From contig OX030956.1 of NCBI GenBank assembly GCA_943735955.1, positions 7,543,145 through 7,607,144 on the forward strand: a DNA stretch of 64,000 nt, read 5' to 3'. This DNA is from Piscicola geometra (taxonomy: Eukaryota > Annelida > Clitellata > Hirudinida > Piscicolidae). The notes beneath the pieces were generated by a model. It was given only the letters and a program-made list of their open reading frames with translations. It ran no database searches and was not told the DNA's origin. The translations under genes and the position numbers were made by a program. This document shows, piece after piece, positions 9,431 through 43,964 of this stretch. The number at the start of each line of letters is the position of its first letter. The first letter of the stretch is position 1.

Positions 9431-12400
9431 ATGGAGAAAGACGTTCTAGTTTTATTGATAATAAAAGATTTCATAAATGGTTTAAAAGATTCTTTTGCAA
9501 TTATTCCAGCCATCAAGAAAATAGATGCGACCTCAAAGCTCAGAGAAAACAATATCAAGTCGCAACAGGCTGAAGATCAAACAAGTCTGGCCAAGAGAAG
9601 GATTGAAAAACCAAAGTGTCAGAAAATAGACAAACCAGTTGATATAATACAGAAAAAGTAAATTTTAAAATTAAATTTGAATTATGCATTTTATAAAAAG
9701 GTTTTGATATATATTTTAAAATAAGTTTTAGGATTTTTTATTGTTTAACTATTGAAATAATTTTTAAGAGAAACTGTACAAGACAGGCTCACAAAGTGCT
9801 GTATTCTTAATGGAGGCTTTTGTCTTGTTAGTATTTATTTATTTTTTAAAGAATCTTCATATTCAATTTTTATCATAATTTTTTATATTCATCAACGAAT
9901 AAAATTAATCCATGTCAAAATTTGAAAATTATTTTTTCACATAAACGCTTCAATTTGCTTCTAGAACTTAATTACACTACAGGCATTCTTTCTTCTTTTC
10001 CAATACATGATCCAACCTAGTCTAGAATGGCTTTACAGTTTCTTCACAGGTTCTTTCATGCATTTAATTATTCACTTTATCTATATCTTGGACTTTAAAA
10101 AAGTATATATTATAATATATATATTGGACCTATTGAAATAAATATTTACCTATTGTAACATTTAGCATTTGACAAACCTCAAACTTTACTCACAGGCAGC
10201 ACAGAGGTGATGCTGTGGTCCAGCGTTTTGAAGGTGATCAGCTCTTTCTACTTCCTCCCCATGCTCATCGTCAGCAGGACCACCAACCTCATATCATTCC
10301 AGGTGCCTTCACAGCAAGTTTGATTGATGCTGTTTCAATCATTATAATTCTATTTAATCTAGAAAATTTTTAATTTTGGAAAAAAATGAAAAGCATCTCT
10401 CAATTTTAATTAGTAAAGTTTACTAAGTAAAATTTTTTTTATTACATATCTTAAACGATCCAATGTGTCAAAGGTGCGAGTGATTATAAAGTAGATACAA
10501 AATGAACCAATGGATCTTGAGGGATATTTTTTCTACAGTTTATTTTTTAAGGTCTATTTCATCGAAGGCCTATTTTGGTTAAGGGCTATTTCGTCCAGGG
10601 TCTATTTGATAATATACCTGTGTGTAATACGCACATATTACTTCATGAATTGTTTAAATCTTTTTTTTTGTAATTACAGGGAATATTGAAAACCCACTCT
10701 CATAAACTAGTTCATAATTGTTTAAATTTACGATTACTTAATGGATTAATTACGGGAATTTATTTTCTAGATCAGCTTCGTAAAAAAAGATTATAAAAAA
10801 TAGGATTGACTTTTAAAAATCGATATTGTTTTTATAGACGACTTGTTGAACTCAGGTATCCTTTCTCTCTAAAAATTAAGATTGCGTTTTTTACGCCGGG
10901 AAAATATTTTTTTTAAATATAAAGAAAAATAATTTTCATCTCATTAAAGTTTTCAATTATATATAATCTTCATAGACACCAAAAATGCCCATAACCGTTT
11001 GAATTTATTCAAAAGCGCTATATAAACATATTTGATTGATTGATTAAATGATTAGTTGAATGATTAATTGAGCCTTTTTAAACCTCCCAAAGGACATTGG
11101 CGAGGCGTCTTTTCGGCGGGTGATGGGAAGGCCGCAGACGTCTGCTCTGGGAGTCTTGGTGGCTGATCTCACTTTCTCGTTCTTCCTCCAGTCACTCTTT
11201 CTCATCCAAGTGAGGAGTATTCCTGGTTACCGTTAAATGCGCATTTTTTGCCTCTTATTTTCACTCTAAAAGTCTTTCCAATGACGCTATTTTATCGATT
11301 TTTTCAAGTAAAAAAATGAACATTTCCAATCTAACTCACTAAATATTGTTTTTTCGTTTTTTATTTTAATTAATATGTTTTTGGCATTGAAAAACAGGCG
11401 CGCTTTTTGAATGGTGTTTTAAAGTACTTTCTTACAATTTTTTCTCTTTTAGCCTATTAAATTAGTTTTCAAAACTCAAGAGAACACTAAGATTCAAACA
11501 CACTTATATGACATTTGCAGATTGCATCACATATACCAACTAAACCGCTTTCTACCCCAAAGGCTTTCATCACCCACCAACCACCCACCCATCACCCATC
11601 ACCCACCAACCCACCACCCATCACCCACCCATCACCCACCCACCAACCACCCACCAACCCACCCACCAACCGCCCACCCACCACCACAGGCACACGTGAT
11701 GAGTTGGTTGGTGCTGCTGTCGTTACGCATGGAGGCGTTCTCGGAGGCGGTCTACCTCTTGCACCTCACCCTCCTGCACTCACTCTATGCCTTCGAGTAC
11801 AAGTGGTACTACCTTGGTTCGTCTCAATATTATGCTTTGTTCGGAGGAACTCTGATGAATTTAATTAATTAATTACTGTGTTGTTTTTAATAAGATTTGA
11901 AAAAAAGTTGATATAAAAAATTTATGAGATTTATTTTCTATACTTTTTCCCGATCTTTTATTTAACTTCAACCATTTACTTTGTATTTTAGTCATGACTC
12001 AAGTAGATTTTTTACGCTTCACATCTTACCGCCATGCAATGCAGGCTGGACGGCAAAACAGAGGCTCACCTTCCTTGAACAGCATTGGCCCTACTTTCTG
12101 GGATTCGGTCTGCCCATCACCAGTCTCATCTACTTCACTTCGTACTCTTTCTATTTCAGGTACTATGATACTTAATGATACTTAATGATACTTAATGATA
12201 CTTAATGATAATAATGATACTTACAGTAATAATAATCATAATGATAGTAATTACAGGGAAGTGGCTTTTAACATTGTAAAATTTTGTTTTAAGACTTGAA
12301 AAAGTCATTATGTTATTTATTTAATTAAAACCGCAGCTCATTTCTTTTTGGATTCTTGTTCCCGATACTGATCGTAAGTTCAAACGAAGCCAACAATAAG

Positions 12401-13029
12401 CCATTGGAAATGTGAGTAGACTGTTTCACACTTTAAACTTCACACATACTTGAGCTCACAAAAAATAAAATAAATTAATAAAGTTTATCTATAATTTTTA
12501 ATAATTTAAAATTTTTTTAAATAGAATTATTAAAATTACTAATAATAATTTATAACCTTAACTTAACGCTTTAGAGCTCTTAGATGGTTCATACACTATA
12601 AACATCTCAAGTCCATTTCCTGCCTGACTGGCGGACACTAACAACACAAAGACCATTCTAATTCACAGTCAGATTCGCTTGAGGATATTCTCTCCAGTGA
12701 GTTTCCTCTCGAACTCCCTCTTCAAGATCCTCCTCCGGGATGGATACAAGTATTACGAGTGCTTCCTGAGGCTGGCAAAGGCGGTCTTGAGACTCGCCAT
12801 AATCGTGTGTTGTTACGCTTCGATTCCGCTGGCTGCCATGGCCAGACTTGCACTCAAGTCTTTCTCTTACCTGATGCCTCTGTACACGACCCACAGAAAG
12901 ACCTTTCTAATTCTCATAGTTGTGTCTGTGTCACTGTTTTTTTTGAGGTTTACTATGTATCTTTTCCAGCCAAAACTTTCGTTGTTTGTCTATTGGATCA
13001 AGAATACGCTAATCGCCGGTTTTGCTTAA
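9431..13029 (+). CDS. EI24: EI24 autophagy-associated ER membrane protein
   Basis: Nine exons: 9431-9657, 9769-9826, 9983-10049, 10196-10302, 11093-11209, 11690-11816, 12045-12159, 12337-12411 and 12669-13029. They total 1254 bp (417 residues), all in phase. EI24/PIG8 is a multi-span ER protein needed for autophagosome maturation. Family landmarks in order: an N-terminal helix (FINGLKDSFAIIPAIKKIDA), CCILNGGFCL, FLPMLIVSRTTNLISFQ, DLTFSFFLQSLFLIQ, LLHSLYAFEYKWYY, EQHWPYFLGFGLP, FPILIVSSNEA and FSPVSFLSNSLF. The C-terminus runs about 80 residues beyond the vertebrate protein and contains two more hydrophobic stretches. Intron 5 ends in a CCCACCA minisatellite that abuts exon 6. Confidence 0.93.
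10547..10613 (+). repeat. Imperfect tandem repeat, ~16 bp x 4
   Basis: Four diverged units of the type GGTCTATTTCGTCNA lie in tandem within EI24 intron 4. Confidence 0.5.
11017..11072 (+). repeat. Dispersed-repeat 3' tail (GCGCTATATAAA ... GATT)n
   Basis: The string AAAGCGCTATATAAACATAT followed by TGATTGATTGATT recurs at 23948-24118, and in related form at 21360-21480 and 42855-42965. It is the end of a dispersed repeat family. Confidence 0.55.
11570..11688 (+). repeat. CCCACCA/CCCATCA minisatellite at a splice acceptor
   Basis: Irregular tandem array of CCACCCACCAAC-type units that runs directly into the CACAG acceptor of EI24 exon 6. The encoded Pro/Thr/His reading frames are repeat artefacts. 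Confidence 0.8.
12165..12222 (+). repeat. (TGATACTTAA)n tandem repeat
   Basis: About four to five copies of a 10-bp unit start 5 bp after the donor of EI24 exon 7. Confidence 0.8.
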
Positions 13030-13137
13030 TTTTTTCAGTCCTGTCACTACTGATCATCATTTTATTTTGTTTTTCTATGTGACTTTCTAAATGTTAACTG
13101 TTGCTTTTGAGGTATTTGTGTACACGATATTAATGTA

Positions 13138-13143
13138 AATAAA
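13138..13143 (+). terminator. AATAAA polyadenylation signal of EI24
   Basis: AATAAA about 109 bp after the EI24 stop codon. Confidence 0.6.
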
Positions 13144-13559
13144 TGTTTCACAATTTTGTTTTTTATATTTACCGTAAGTATTAATAAATTTATGGGTATT
13201 GGAAAATTTAATGTATTAATCAGTCTTTTTATTCTTAACATTTCAATGAAATTAAATTATAAATAATATTAGTTTTATCGAGTTGAGAGTATTATTTTTG
13301 TTTGCCATAATTAAAATCATAATAAAATAGATTTATTATCTAATACTCAATTTTTAATGCCATGGCATAAGAATGAGAGTACCAAACTTTGTACCAAAGA
13401 AAATAAAACCATGGATATAATAATGGTTATGCGATAAATAAAATGCCTTTTAATTAACAAAGTTATCGAAATAAGATAAACGAAAGAAAATTAAAATAGC
13501 GAATTTAGAATTTCAGTGGAAGGGCTTTGACCCCCTGCCTCCCTTATGACTACGAGTCT
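13144..13559. other. Gap without a recognised gene
   Basis: A/T-rich sequence. Nothing supportable is seen between the EI24 polyadenylation signal and the LINE remnant. Confidence 0.5.
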
Positions 13560-13910
13560 GGTTGTGAGATAATAATAATTACGAGCATTACTTCTTCTTC
13601 TTTTCTTCTTCTGTATATACTAGACTCAGTCTATATGTAGACTATTATGTCCAGTTTTAATAGTTTTTCAATGACAGGCCTCCAGTAGGGACTTGAAGGC
13701 ATCTGGAGTGCGGGCCGATACGACTGAATCTGGCAGGGCATTCCATTCTTTAATGGTGCGTGGGAAGAATGCATTACGTAGGTAATCAGCATGGTGGTGA
13801 GGCTCTAGGTATGCATGTTGGTGGGCACCACGCACTGTCTTTGCTATCGGCTTAGCATACTGGTGACTTTCGTTAACGGCTACTAGCTTGTTGTGGATTT
13901 TGTACATCAA
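13560..13910 (-). mobile_element. 3' end of a non-LTR retrotransposon (LINE), dead
   Basis: The minus-strand frame at 13668-13910 (80 codons) carries the hallmark C-terminal segment of LINE reverse-transcriptase proteins: FFPRTIKEWNALPDSVVSA then DAFKSLL. Nothing of the polymerase domain remains upstream. The 3' side ends in TAATGCTCGTAATTATTATT, which resembles the tail of SINE family 1. Confidence 0.75.
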
Positions 13911-14503
13911 GACTAGTCATTGTTGTTTTCTTCGTTCGTTCGTTCATTATTATAGGGAATTATAATCTTACTTAGCTTGAAACATCGTGAATGAAAATTG
14001 AAGCCACGATCTAAATAAAACAAAAAAAGTATGCTTGATACACTATTTAAAATATGTAAAGTTTACATAATTTAAATAGTTTCGCAAGCAATTGCTTTGC
14101 TCGATTACTAGTTGGTCTTTGAAATACTATACAATTCTCGCTTTTTATTAAGATTCCTTTTGGCACTACCAAGTTAGAACTGTAAAAAACTGTTGACTGG
14201 AACTAAAATTTTCACTAAAAAAGTCAATGCAAGTCTTTTTATAATTCAAATATATATAAAAAAGGATTAACAAAAAATAATATTTATTATCGAAAAAAAA
14301 GTTTCTAATATCATAAATATGTAAGATGCAATGAAACTTAGATGCATTATATTTATCAGTGCACACCTGAAGGGTTCTTAAACGTCTATTATATTAATAA
14401 CTAAGTTAACTTTTCTTTTTTACCCTAGTTTGGTCGTTAGCGACATTAATTTGAGTTCCAAGTTAATTTAAATTTACTCTAACAGAATTTTAACTTATAA
14501 GCC
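13911..14503. other. Gap without a recognised gene
   Basis: A/T-rich sequence upstream of GLG1. The GLG1 promoter presumably lies here, but I see no distinct motif. Confidence 0.5.
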
Positions 14504-35278
<20,775 letters not shown>

Positions 35279-35523
35279 ATGTCGCGTGTAAAGAATGAAG
35301 TGGAGTGGAGTCTTTGTAAAATAATCTTTTTGTGAGACTGCTTGAGGTTTATTCGTTTAATTTAAGCTATGTTTCTTTTTTTTTACTATATAAATATATC
35401 TCAACTAATTATTATTACCAAACGTTCTAATTGTTTTTAGGAAAAACCCATCTAAATGATCTTTTTACCATTTAAATAGCCTATCTTATTTACTCATATT
35501 TCGTCTCATTAACAGAGTTTTTT

Positions 35524-35529
35524 AATAAA
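35524..35529 (+). terminator. AATAAA, possible GLG1 polyadenylation signal
   Basis: AATAAA about 245 bp after the GLG1 stop, in the gap to the convergent kinase-like gene. It is also present in copy 2. Confidence 0.4.
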
Positions 35530-35690
35530 AGTTTCATTTAAAAGCTTTTTTAAAATGACTATTTGCTAGTTCTATCGTTCGTGTACAAATTATAAAGCAA
35601 AATGTCACAAGAAATTTTAAGAACTAAAAAGAACTTCTCAGGCAATAAACTTTCTGATAGCCTTCAAAAGTCAGTTTAAACATCCACAAT

Positions 35691-38291
35691 TCAAGCGTTG
35701 TTGAAGGCCATGCTGCCCTTCATCTTCTGCTTGATCATCTTCTGGTGACTCAGTGCCCAGAGCTTCATGTCCAGTCGAGGACTGCTTCTCGCCAATGGCT
35801 CCACCGACTTTGGTCGCCTCATAAGCGCATATTCCTCTATCTTGAACGAATTGTTTTCCCCTTGCATCATGCGCTGTAGGAAAGATTCCGATTCAGGAAC
35901 ACTGCAAGCGTACGTCTCGTCGGGGATGTTCATGTAGATGCTGTGAGACGTCAGTGAGGCAGCACCACCATCATCTAAGCCCTCGTCGATGCTCTTGGAT
36001 ATCTCCCCTCTGATGCCTGCGGTGATGCCCTGTGACTCCCTGAGGTTGTCTTCGACGCTTGCGCTCTTGCCATGCAGACTTCCACGCAAACTGCCCTTCA
36101 GGAGCACCTCCTTGGAGCGGATCGCCATCTGTCGGAACTTCTTTCCATCGATGGAGAGAATAGATTTGCGGAGGGTGGAAGGAGTGAGGAAGGCAGGAAC
36201 GCTGCCCACTGTGAATCTCCTCTCCAGAGTGTTTCTCCACGAGCTCTGCAGGTTGTTCTTGAGGCCTCCCATCCTCCAGGAACCCTCTTTGCAGGGCGTC
36301 TTCTTGAAAGACTTCACCAAAATGTCTTCTGTCTGATTTGCCTTGAGGCATTGGAGCATCCTCGAGTACTTTGGTCTCTTGTATTCCATCACGTTCCAGC
36401 ACTGCGTCATGATTTCGTAGTTCTTCTCGTCGCATTGAGAAGGTCTTTCGAGGAGCTTTTCTCCAGAAATGATTTCGTAAATGATCTCGGCCGGAGTGAG
36501 GCCCTCATATGCGTAAGATCCCTTACTGAACAACTCCCACATCAGAATGCCACAAGCCCACACGTCACTCTTGAGGCTGTACTTCAAGGCTGTGAGAACC
36601 TCTGGCGCTGAGTTCCTCAAGTTCAAGTCTTCGTCTTCTTCGCCAATGAAACTGTCACTGATGTTCTGCAACAACCTCGCCTTGTCGAAGTCTCCCAGCT
36701 TGACGGAGCCTTTGTCGGTGACGTAGAACGAAGACGCCGAGAGATTCCTGTGGATGACTTTACGACCCTCGAGGTAACACAGAGCTCTCAAGATTTGAAT
36801 GAAGATATTCTTCAGATTACTCGCGTCCATGTCAGGCAGGATCTCTCGCGTGATGCACGAACGGAGGTTTCCGTAGTGCGAGTTTTCTATCACGAGGAAG
36901 AAAGGACTGCTCGTGAGTCCGATGAAGGCGAGGATGTTGTGGTGGTTGAGAGATTTGAGGAGACAAGCTTCGTACAAGAAATCTTCAATACTCGTCTGGC
37001 AGTGTTCGTTCACTAAAAGTTTAACGTCAACTTTCATGTTGTTGTAGACGCCAAAAAACTTACGATAGGATCTGTTTTGGCAGCTGCAGCGATTTTGTAT
37101 CACAATCGAAGTTTTTGCAATTTCGTCTTTAGGGTTGTACTCTTCAAAGGTGGTGACGTGTCTGTTTACAAACTTAAGTGGTCTTCTCAGCCTGGTTGCG
37201 AGGTTACCACGACTGTTTTGGTAGTATGCAACCATTTCATTGACGCTTTGAAACGATAAACTGTCGTCGGAAAGCTGAAAGTTACCTATAGTGGTTTGTT
37301 TAATGGGATAGTGCAAGATTTCTTCTTTTTGGGATACTACTGCGAGGTACAAGTGTTCTTTTGTGAGATCAGAACCAACATTTTCGTCAAGTGCGTTTGC
37401 AGACGAATAGACAACAAACGTTCCGCTCTGCTTGACCGCCTTCAGTAGCATACTGATGTGTGCGGGAATCGTCAAGCGAGGAAAGTACCACGGCTGGCCA
37501 GTGATTTGGCCAAACTTTTCAACGCATTTTGCATTTAAACATAATATATCTCCATCTTTATCGAAGGTAACAAGTATATTTGAGGCATCAAAAGTATTAG
37601 AGTTATTAGAAATATTTTCTAAAGCGTTTTTAAGGAATTTATTTCTAGCAGGTTTCTGAGGTCGTCTGAAATCGTTTGGTCTTCTATATTCACTATCAAC
37701 CTGACCATCTGAAATATCTTTTTGAAGAAATAAATTTGAAGTTTTTTCAATAATTGTTCTAGCTTCTTCGAGAATTTCTTTGTTTAGTTTTTCATCAGCT
37801 GAAACAATTAATGGAGTATCCTTTTTGTAAAATTTATTTTCGCCATTTTCTTTTTTGTAAGAAAAATTCATTGATTCTTTTTCTTTGTGATCGTCTTGAT
37901 CAATCGCTTCATAAACTCCATCGGCATTATCATTGGTATCTTGCATGAATTCAACAGCAAACAAGCGGTCTTTTTTTGAATTGTTTTGTATTCTTTCTTT
38001 TTCTAACTCTTCATCACTTGTAGATGTTCCGTTGGTTTCATAATCTTTTGATGATTCTTGATAGCCTCCACTAGAAGCTTTCAAGCGATCAAGACCAGCT
38101 CGTACTTCCAGACTGCACCTACCTTCAAAACGATGCTTCGATAATTCAATTCGTTTTTCTTCGGCTTTTTTTGCTTTACTTTTTTTGAAAAAATGATCTG
38201 CCAAATAAAAATAACCATTACTGCTCTCTGTATTTTGCCTCCTTTCGACTCTACTGAAGCGCACGTCTCTGTTCAACAACACGCATCGCAT
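35691..38291 (-). CDS. SH2-tyrosine pseudokinase, intronless, copy 1
   Basis: One uninterrupted frame of 866 codons from the first in-frame ATG (complement 38289-38291). The frame stays open for about 28 codons further upstream without an ATG, so a 5' exon is possible. In the 883-codon open frame: charged disordered region 1-250; SH2-like fold about 284-388 (PWYFPRL, then HLYLAVVS); kinase fold about 415-668; low-complexity tail with YMNIP and EYALM tyrosine motifs. The SH2 phosphotyrosine Arg is replaced (FVVYSS, Tyr312). The glycine loop is not recognisable. HRD reads HRN (531-533), the loop Asn is Ser538, and DFG reads DFD (551-553). Lys441, Glu458 and APE are kept. It is therefore probably a non-catalytic scaffold. 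The cytoplasmic tyrosine-kinase family fits; I cannot name a subfamily. Confidence 0.85.
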   Translation of the reverse strand: MRCVLLNRDVRFSRVERRQNTESSNGYFYLADHFFKKSKAKKAEEKRIELSKHRFEGRCSLEVRAGLDRLKASSGGYQESSKDYETNGTSTSDEELEKERIQNNSKKDRLFAVEFMQDTNDNADGVYEAIDQDDHKEKESMNFSYKKENGENKFYKKDTPLIVSADEKLNKEILEEARTIIEKTSNLFLQKDISDGQVDSEYRRPNDFRRPQKPARNKFLKNALENISNNSNTFDASNILVTFDKDGDILCLNAKCVEKFGQITGQPWYFPRLTIPAHISMLLKAVKQSGTFVVYSSANALDENVGSDLTKEHLYLAVVSQKEEILHYPIKQTTIGNFQLSDDSLSFQSVNEMVAYYQNSRGNLATRLRRPLKFVNRHVTTFEEYNPKDEIAKTSIVIQNRCSCQNRSYRKFFGVYNNMKVDVKLLVNEHCQTSIEDFLYEACLLKSLNHHNILAFIGLTSSPFFLVIENSHYGNLRSCITREILPDMDASNLKNIFIQILRALCYLEGRKVIHRNLSASSFYVTDKGSVKLGDFDKARLLQNISDSFIGEEDEDLNLRNSAPEVLTALKYSLKSDVWACGILMWELFSKGSYAYEGLTPAEIIYEIISGEKLLERPSQCDEKNYEIMTQCWNVMEYKRPKYSRMLQCLKANQTEDILVKSFKKTPCKEGSWRMGGLKNNLQSSWRNTLERRFTVGSVPAFLTPSTLRKSILSIDGKKFRQMAIRSKEVLLKGSLRGSLHGKSASVEDNLRESQGITAGIRGEISKSIDEGLDDGGAASLTSHSIYMNIPDETYACSVPESESFLQRMMQGENNSFKIEEYALMRRPKSVEPLARSSPRLDMKLWALSHQKMIKQKMKGSMAFNNA

Positions 38292-38916
38292 CGTCAACTT
38301 TGAATAGTTTTTTTCTTGACTTTTAGGCGAAATAGTTGACAAATCGTCCTCTTTATATATCCATGCGAGCTCCTTTGATCTTAGTTATATATCCACTGTA
38401 TGCTGTATCCAGTAACGCATCTATGTATATAGGCTTGTAGTGGGTGAAGGTTGATTGAAGTTTTTAACAATTGGGCGATGAAGATAATGGTACATTACGT
38501 GAATTAGATGTTAAAAACACATTACTGTAAGTGAAAACAAACATTTGAAGTAGCTAAAACAAACATTTATCATGTAACATTCTCCCATACACTTTACTAA
38601 CATTTTGGAGTATTTGTTTAACTTTTTCAATAAGGTTAAAATGATAATTGACACTTTTTTTAAACGTTTATTATCATACTAACATTTTGGTTAAGATTTC
38701 GTCTATAGGAAAAATACTGCAGTACTGGATGAGAAAAAGTATATTCCCCAAAAGCTGCTAAATACTACAATTCTGAACATTTTAACGCAAATAAAAACAA
38801 ATATCAAACACAAAACCTTGGAGAAACACCCACTCAAGGATTAAACAACTTAAATAGGCGATTCACTACAAGCCTTTCTAAAAAATCACTTCTAAAGATC
38901 ATCCCTCCCTTCCCCA
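38292..38916. other. Intergenic gap, kinase-like gene upstream side
   Basis: On the minus strand, GGATATATAAAGAGG lies about 50-65 bp upstream of the first in-frame ATG and could be a TATA box, or part of an exon. Nothing else is recognised up to the fumarase gene. Confidence 0.4.
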
Positions 38917-42646
<3,730 letters not shown>

Positions 42647-42854
42647 TTTATAGATCGGTTTCAAATACAGCCAACAGTTTTGAACAGATGTCAAAAAGCA
42701 GATTTAAGTTTAAAAGGTTGAAAACTGTATTTTTTTATAATTATTCACATTAATATAGGAATAGATAATTATTTTTTTAAAGTAAGATTATGCTTCTAAA
42801 AACAGATTTTTATATTCCCAAACGTATTAATTTCTTTAAAAGTATTACAAAGTC
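42647..42854. other. FH upstream region
   Basis: A/T-rich sequence upstream of the presumed FH start. The promoter is expected here, but no motif is clear. Confidence 0.4.
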
Positions 42855-43146
42855 AATCAATTTATCCCAATCAATAACACCTATTTCTATAGCGCTTTTT
42901 ATTTTAATTCAAAAACGCTTTCAAGTAAATTTATTGAATAAAACAGGTTTTTAGACCCCTTCCAATATATGTATAGGTGAACGGGTAGCCGAGTCGGTAA
43001 CGACTTTCGGTTTGACCAATAATGAAAGGTCCTAGTAACCCATAGGCGCAAATGAAAATATGCAGCCTAAAGTGGCCTGGAAGCTCGTTTGGGTTATACG
43101 CCACAATAATAATGCTCGTCAATATTATTATAATTATTATTATTAT
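42855..43146 (+). repeat. GCGCTTTT-type repeat tail followed by SINE family 1
   Basis: 42855-42975 matches the repeat at 21380-21490 (TATAGCGCTTTTTATT, then GAATAAAACAGGTTTTTAGA). A SINE with GGTAGCCGAGTCGGTAACGA and an (ATT)n tail follows at 42976-43146; its B-box half is shortened. The copy is at 58428-58719. Confidence 0.7.
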
Positions 43147-43259
43147 GTATCTAGATAAATGTCAATAAAAAAAGCAACCTCACTCACATCACCCTGATCA
43201 TAATTGCCACAGAATCATTTTCTTTACCAATACTACATTGAATAATCATCACAGTAACA

Positions 43260-43627
43260 ACATTCCTTTTACAGCATAATCATCACCACATCATATTCAT
43301 AACCACAAAACATAATCATCATTTTTCTTAATCTTCTTGCCCCTGATGTTGAGGCTGTGAAAAGAGATGAAGGAGAAGTCCTTGCCAACACTGGAACTTT
43401 TGTAGTTGTAGCAGGTTTTCTCTTTTTTGTCGCAGCTCCCCTGGTTCCATGCGGCCATCAAGGTTTGCTCCGGCCATTCCTTGGCAGACTCAAAACGACC
43501 ATCACTCACATAAAAAACCTTCTAATTAACAATATTTACTTTTTATTTAGATTTCAGATTTGAAAATGTTAAAATACTATACCCAAAACCGTTTATTCCA
43601 CAAATTTATTTTAGCGGCTGCTATTTT
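43260..43627. repeat. Dispersed repeat, second member
   Basis: Homologous to 21530-21995 (shared GAAGGAGAAGTC and ACCGTTTATTCCACAAATTT). A minus-strand 70-codon frame is partly conserved between the two, but I recognise no protein. Confidence 0.6.
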
Positions 43628-43849
43628 GGGTTGTAGGTGAACTGCATACGAAGAAAGCAGACTTCAAATACGTAAAATGCTATTTTACTTAGCATATTTC
43701 TTCTTAAAAATGCATTTTTTCTGAACACCCTAACCCTAACCTTAACCCTAAATTGAAGTTAATTCTGTGAAAAAGAAAAAATATGCAAAGTAAATCAGTA
43801 TTTTACGTATTTGAAGTCTGCTCTCTTCGTATGCAGTTCACCTACAACC
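43628..43849. mobile_element. MITE with ~65-bp inverted repeats and telomere-like core
   Basis: Ends GGGTTGTAGGTGAACTGCAT and ATGCAGTTCACCTACAACC are inverted repeats that continue imperfectly for about 65 bp. The centre holds CCCTAACCCTAACCTTAACC. The flanks GCTATTTT and GCTACTTT look like an 8-bp target duplication with one change. The paralogous locus at about 21995 lacks the insertion. The copy is at 59201-59422. Confidence 0.8.
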
Positions 43850-43964
43850 GCTACTTTGGCAGCCGCTAACCAAAAACCATATAATCTAATCTACCGTAAA
43901 ATACCTTTATATTCCCACAGTTTAAATATTTTTTTCAAAGGTCTGAAAAGATATTTATTTTTAT

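Noticed and set aside
35971..37659. Frames of 60-180 codons on both strands within the pseudokinase gene (and again in copy 2)
   Set aside because: Overlapping shadows of the 866-codon frame; no family resemblance.
43297..43509. Minus frame of 70 codons possibly encoding a new protein
   Set aside because: It lies in a dispersed repeat, and the paralogous copy at 21.7 kb is interrupted by stops.
43725..43755. Interstitial telomere or chromosome end
   Set aside because: The CCCTAA units are few and lie inside a MITE bounded by inverted repeats.
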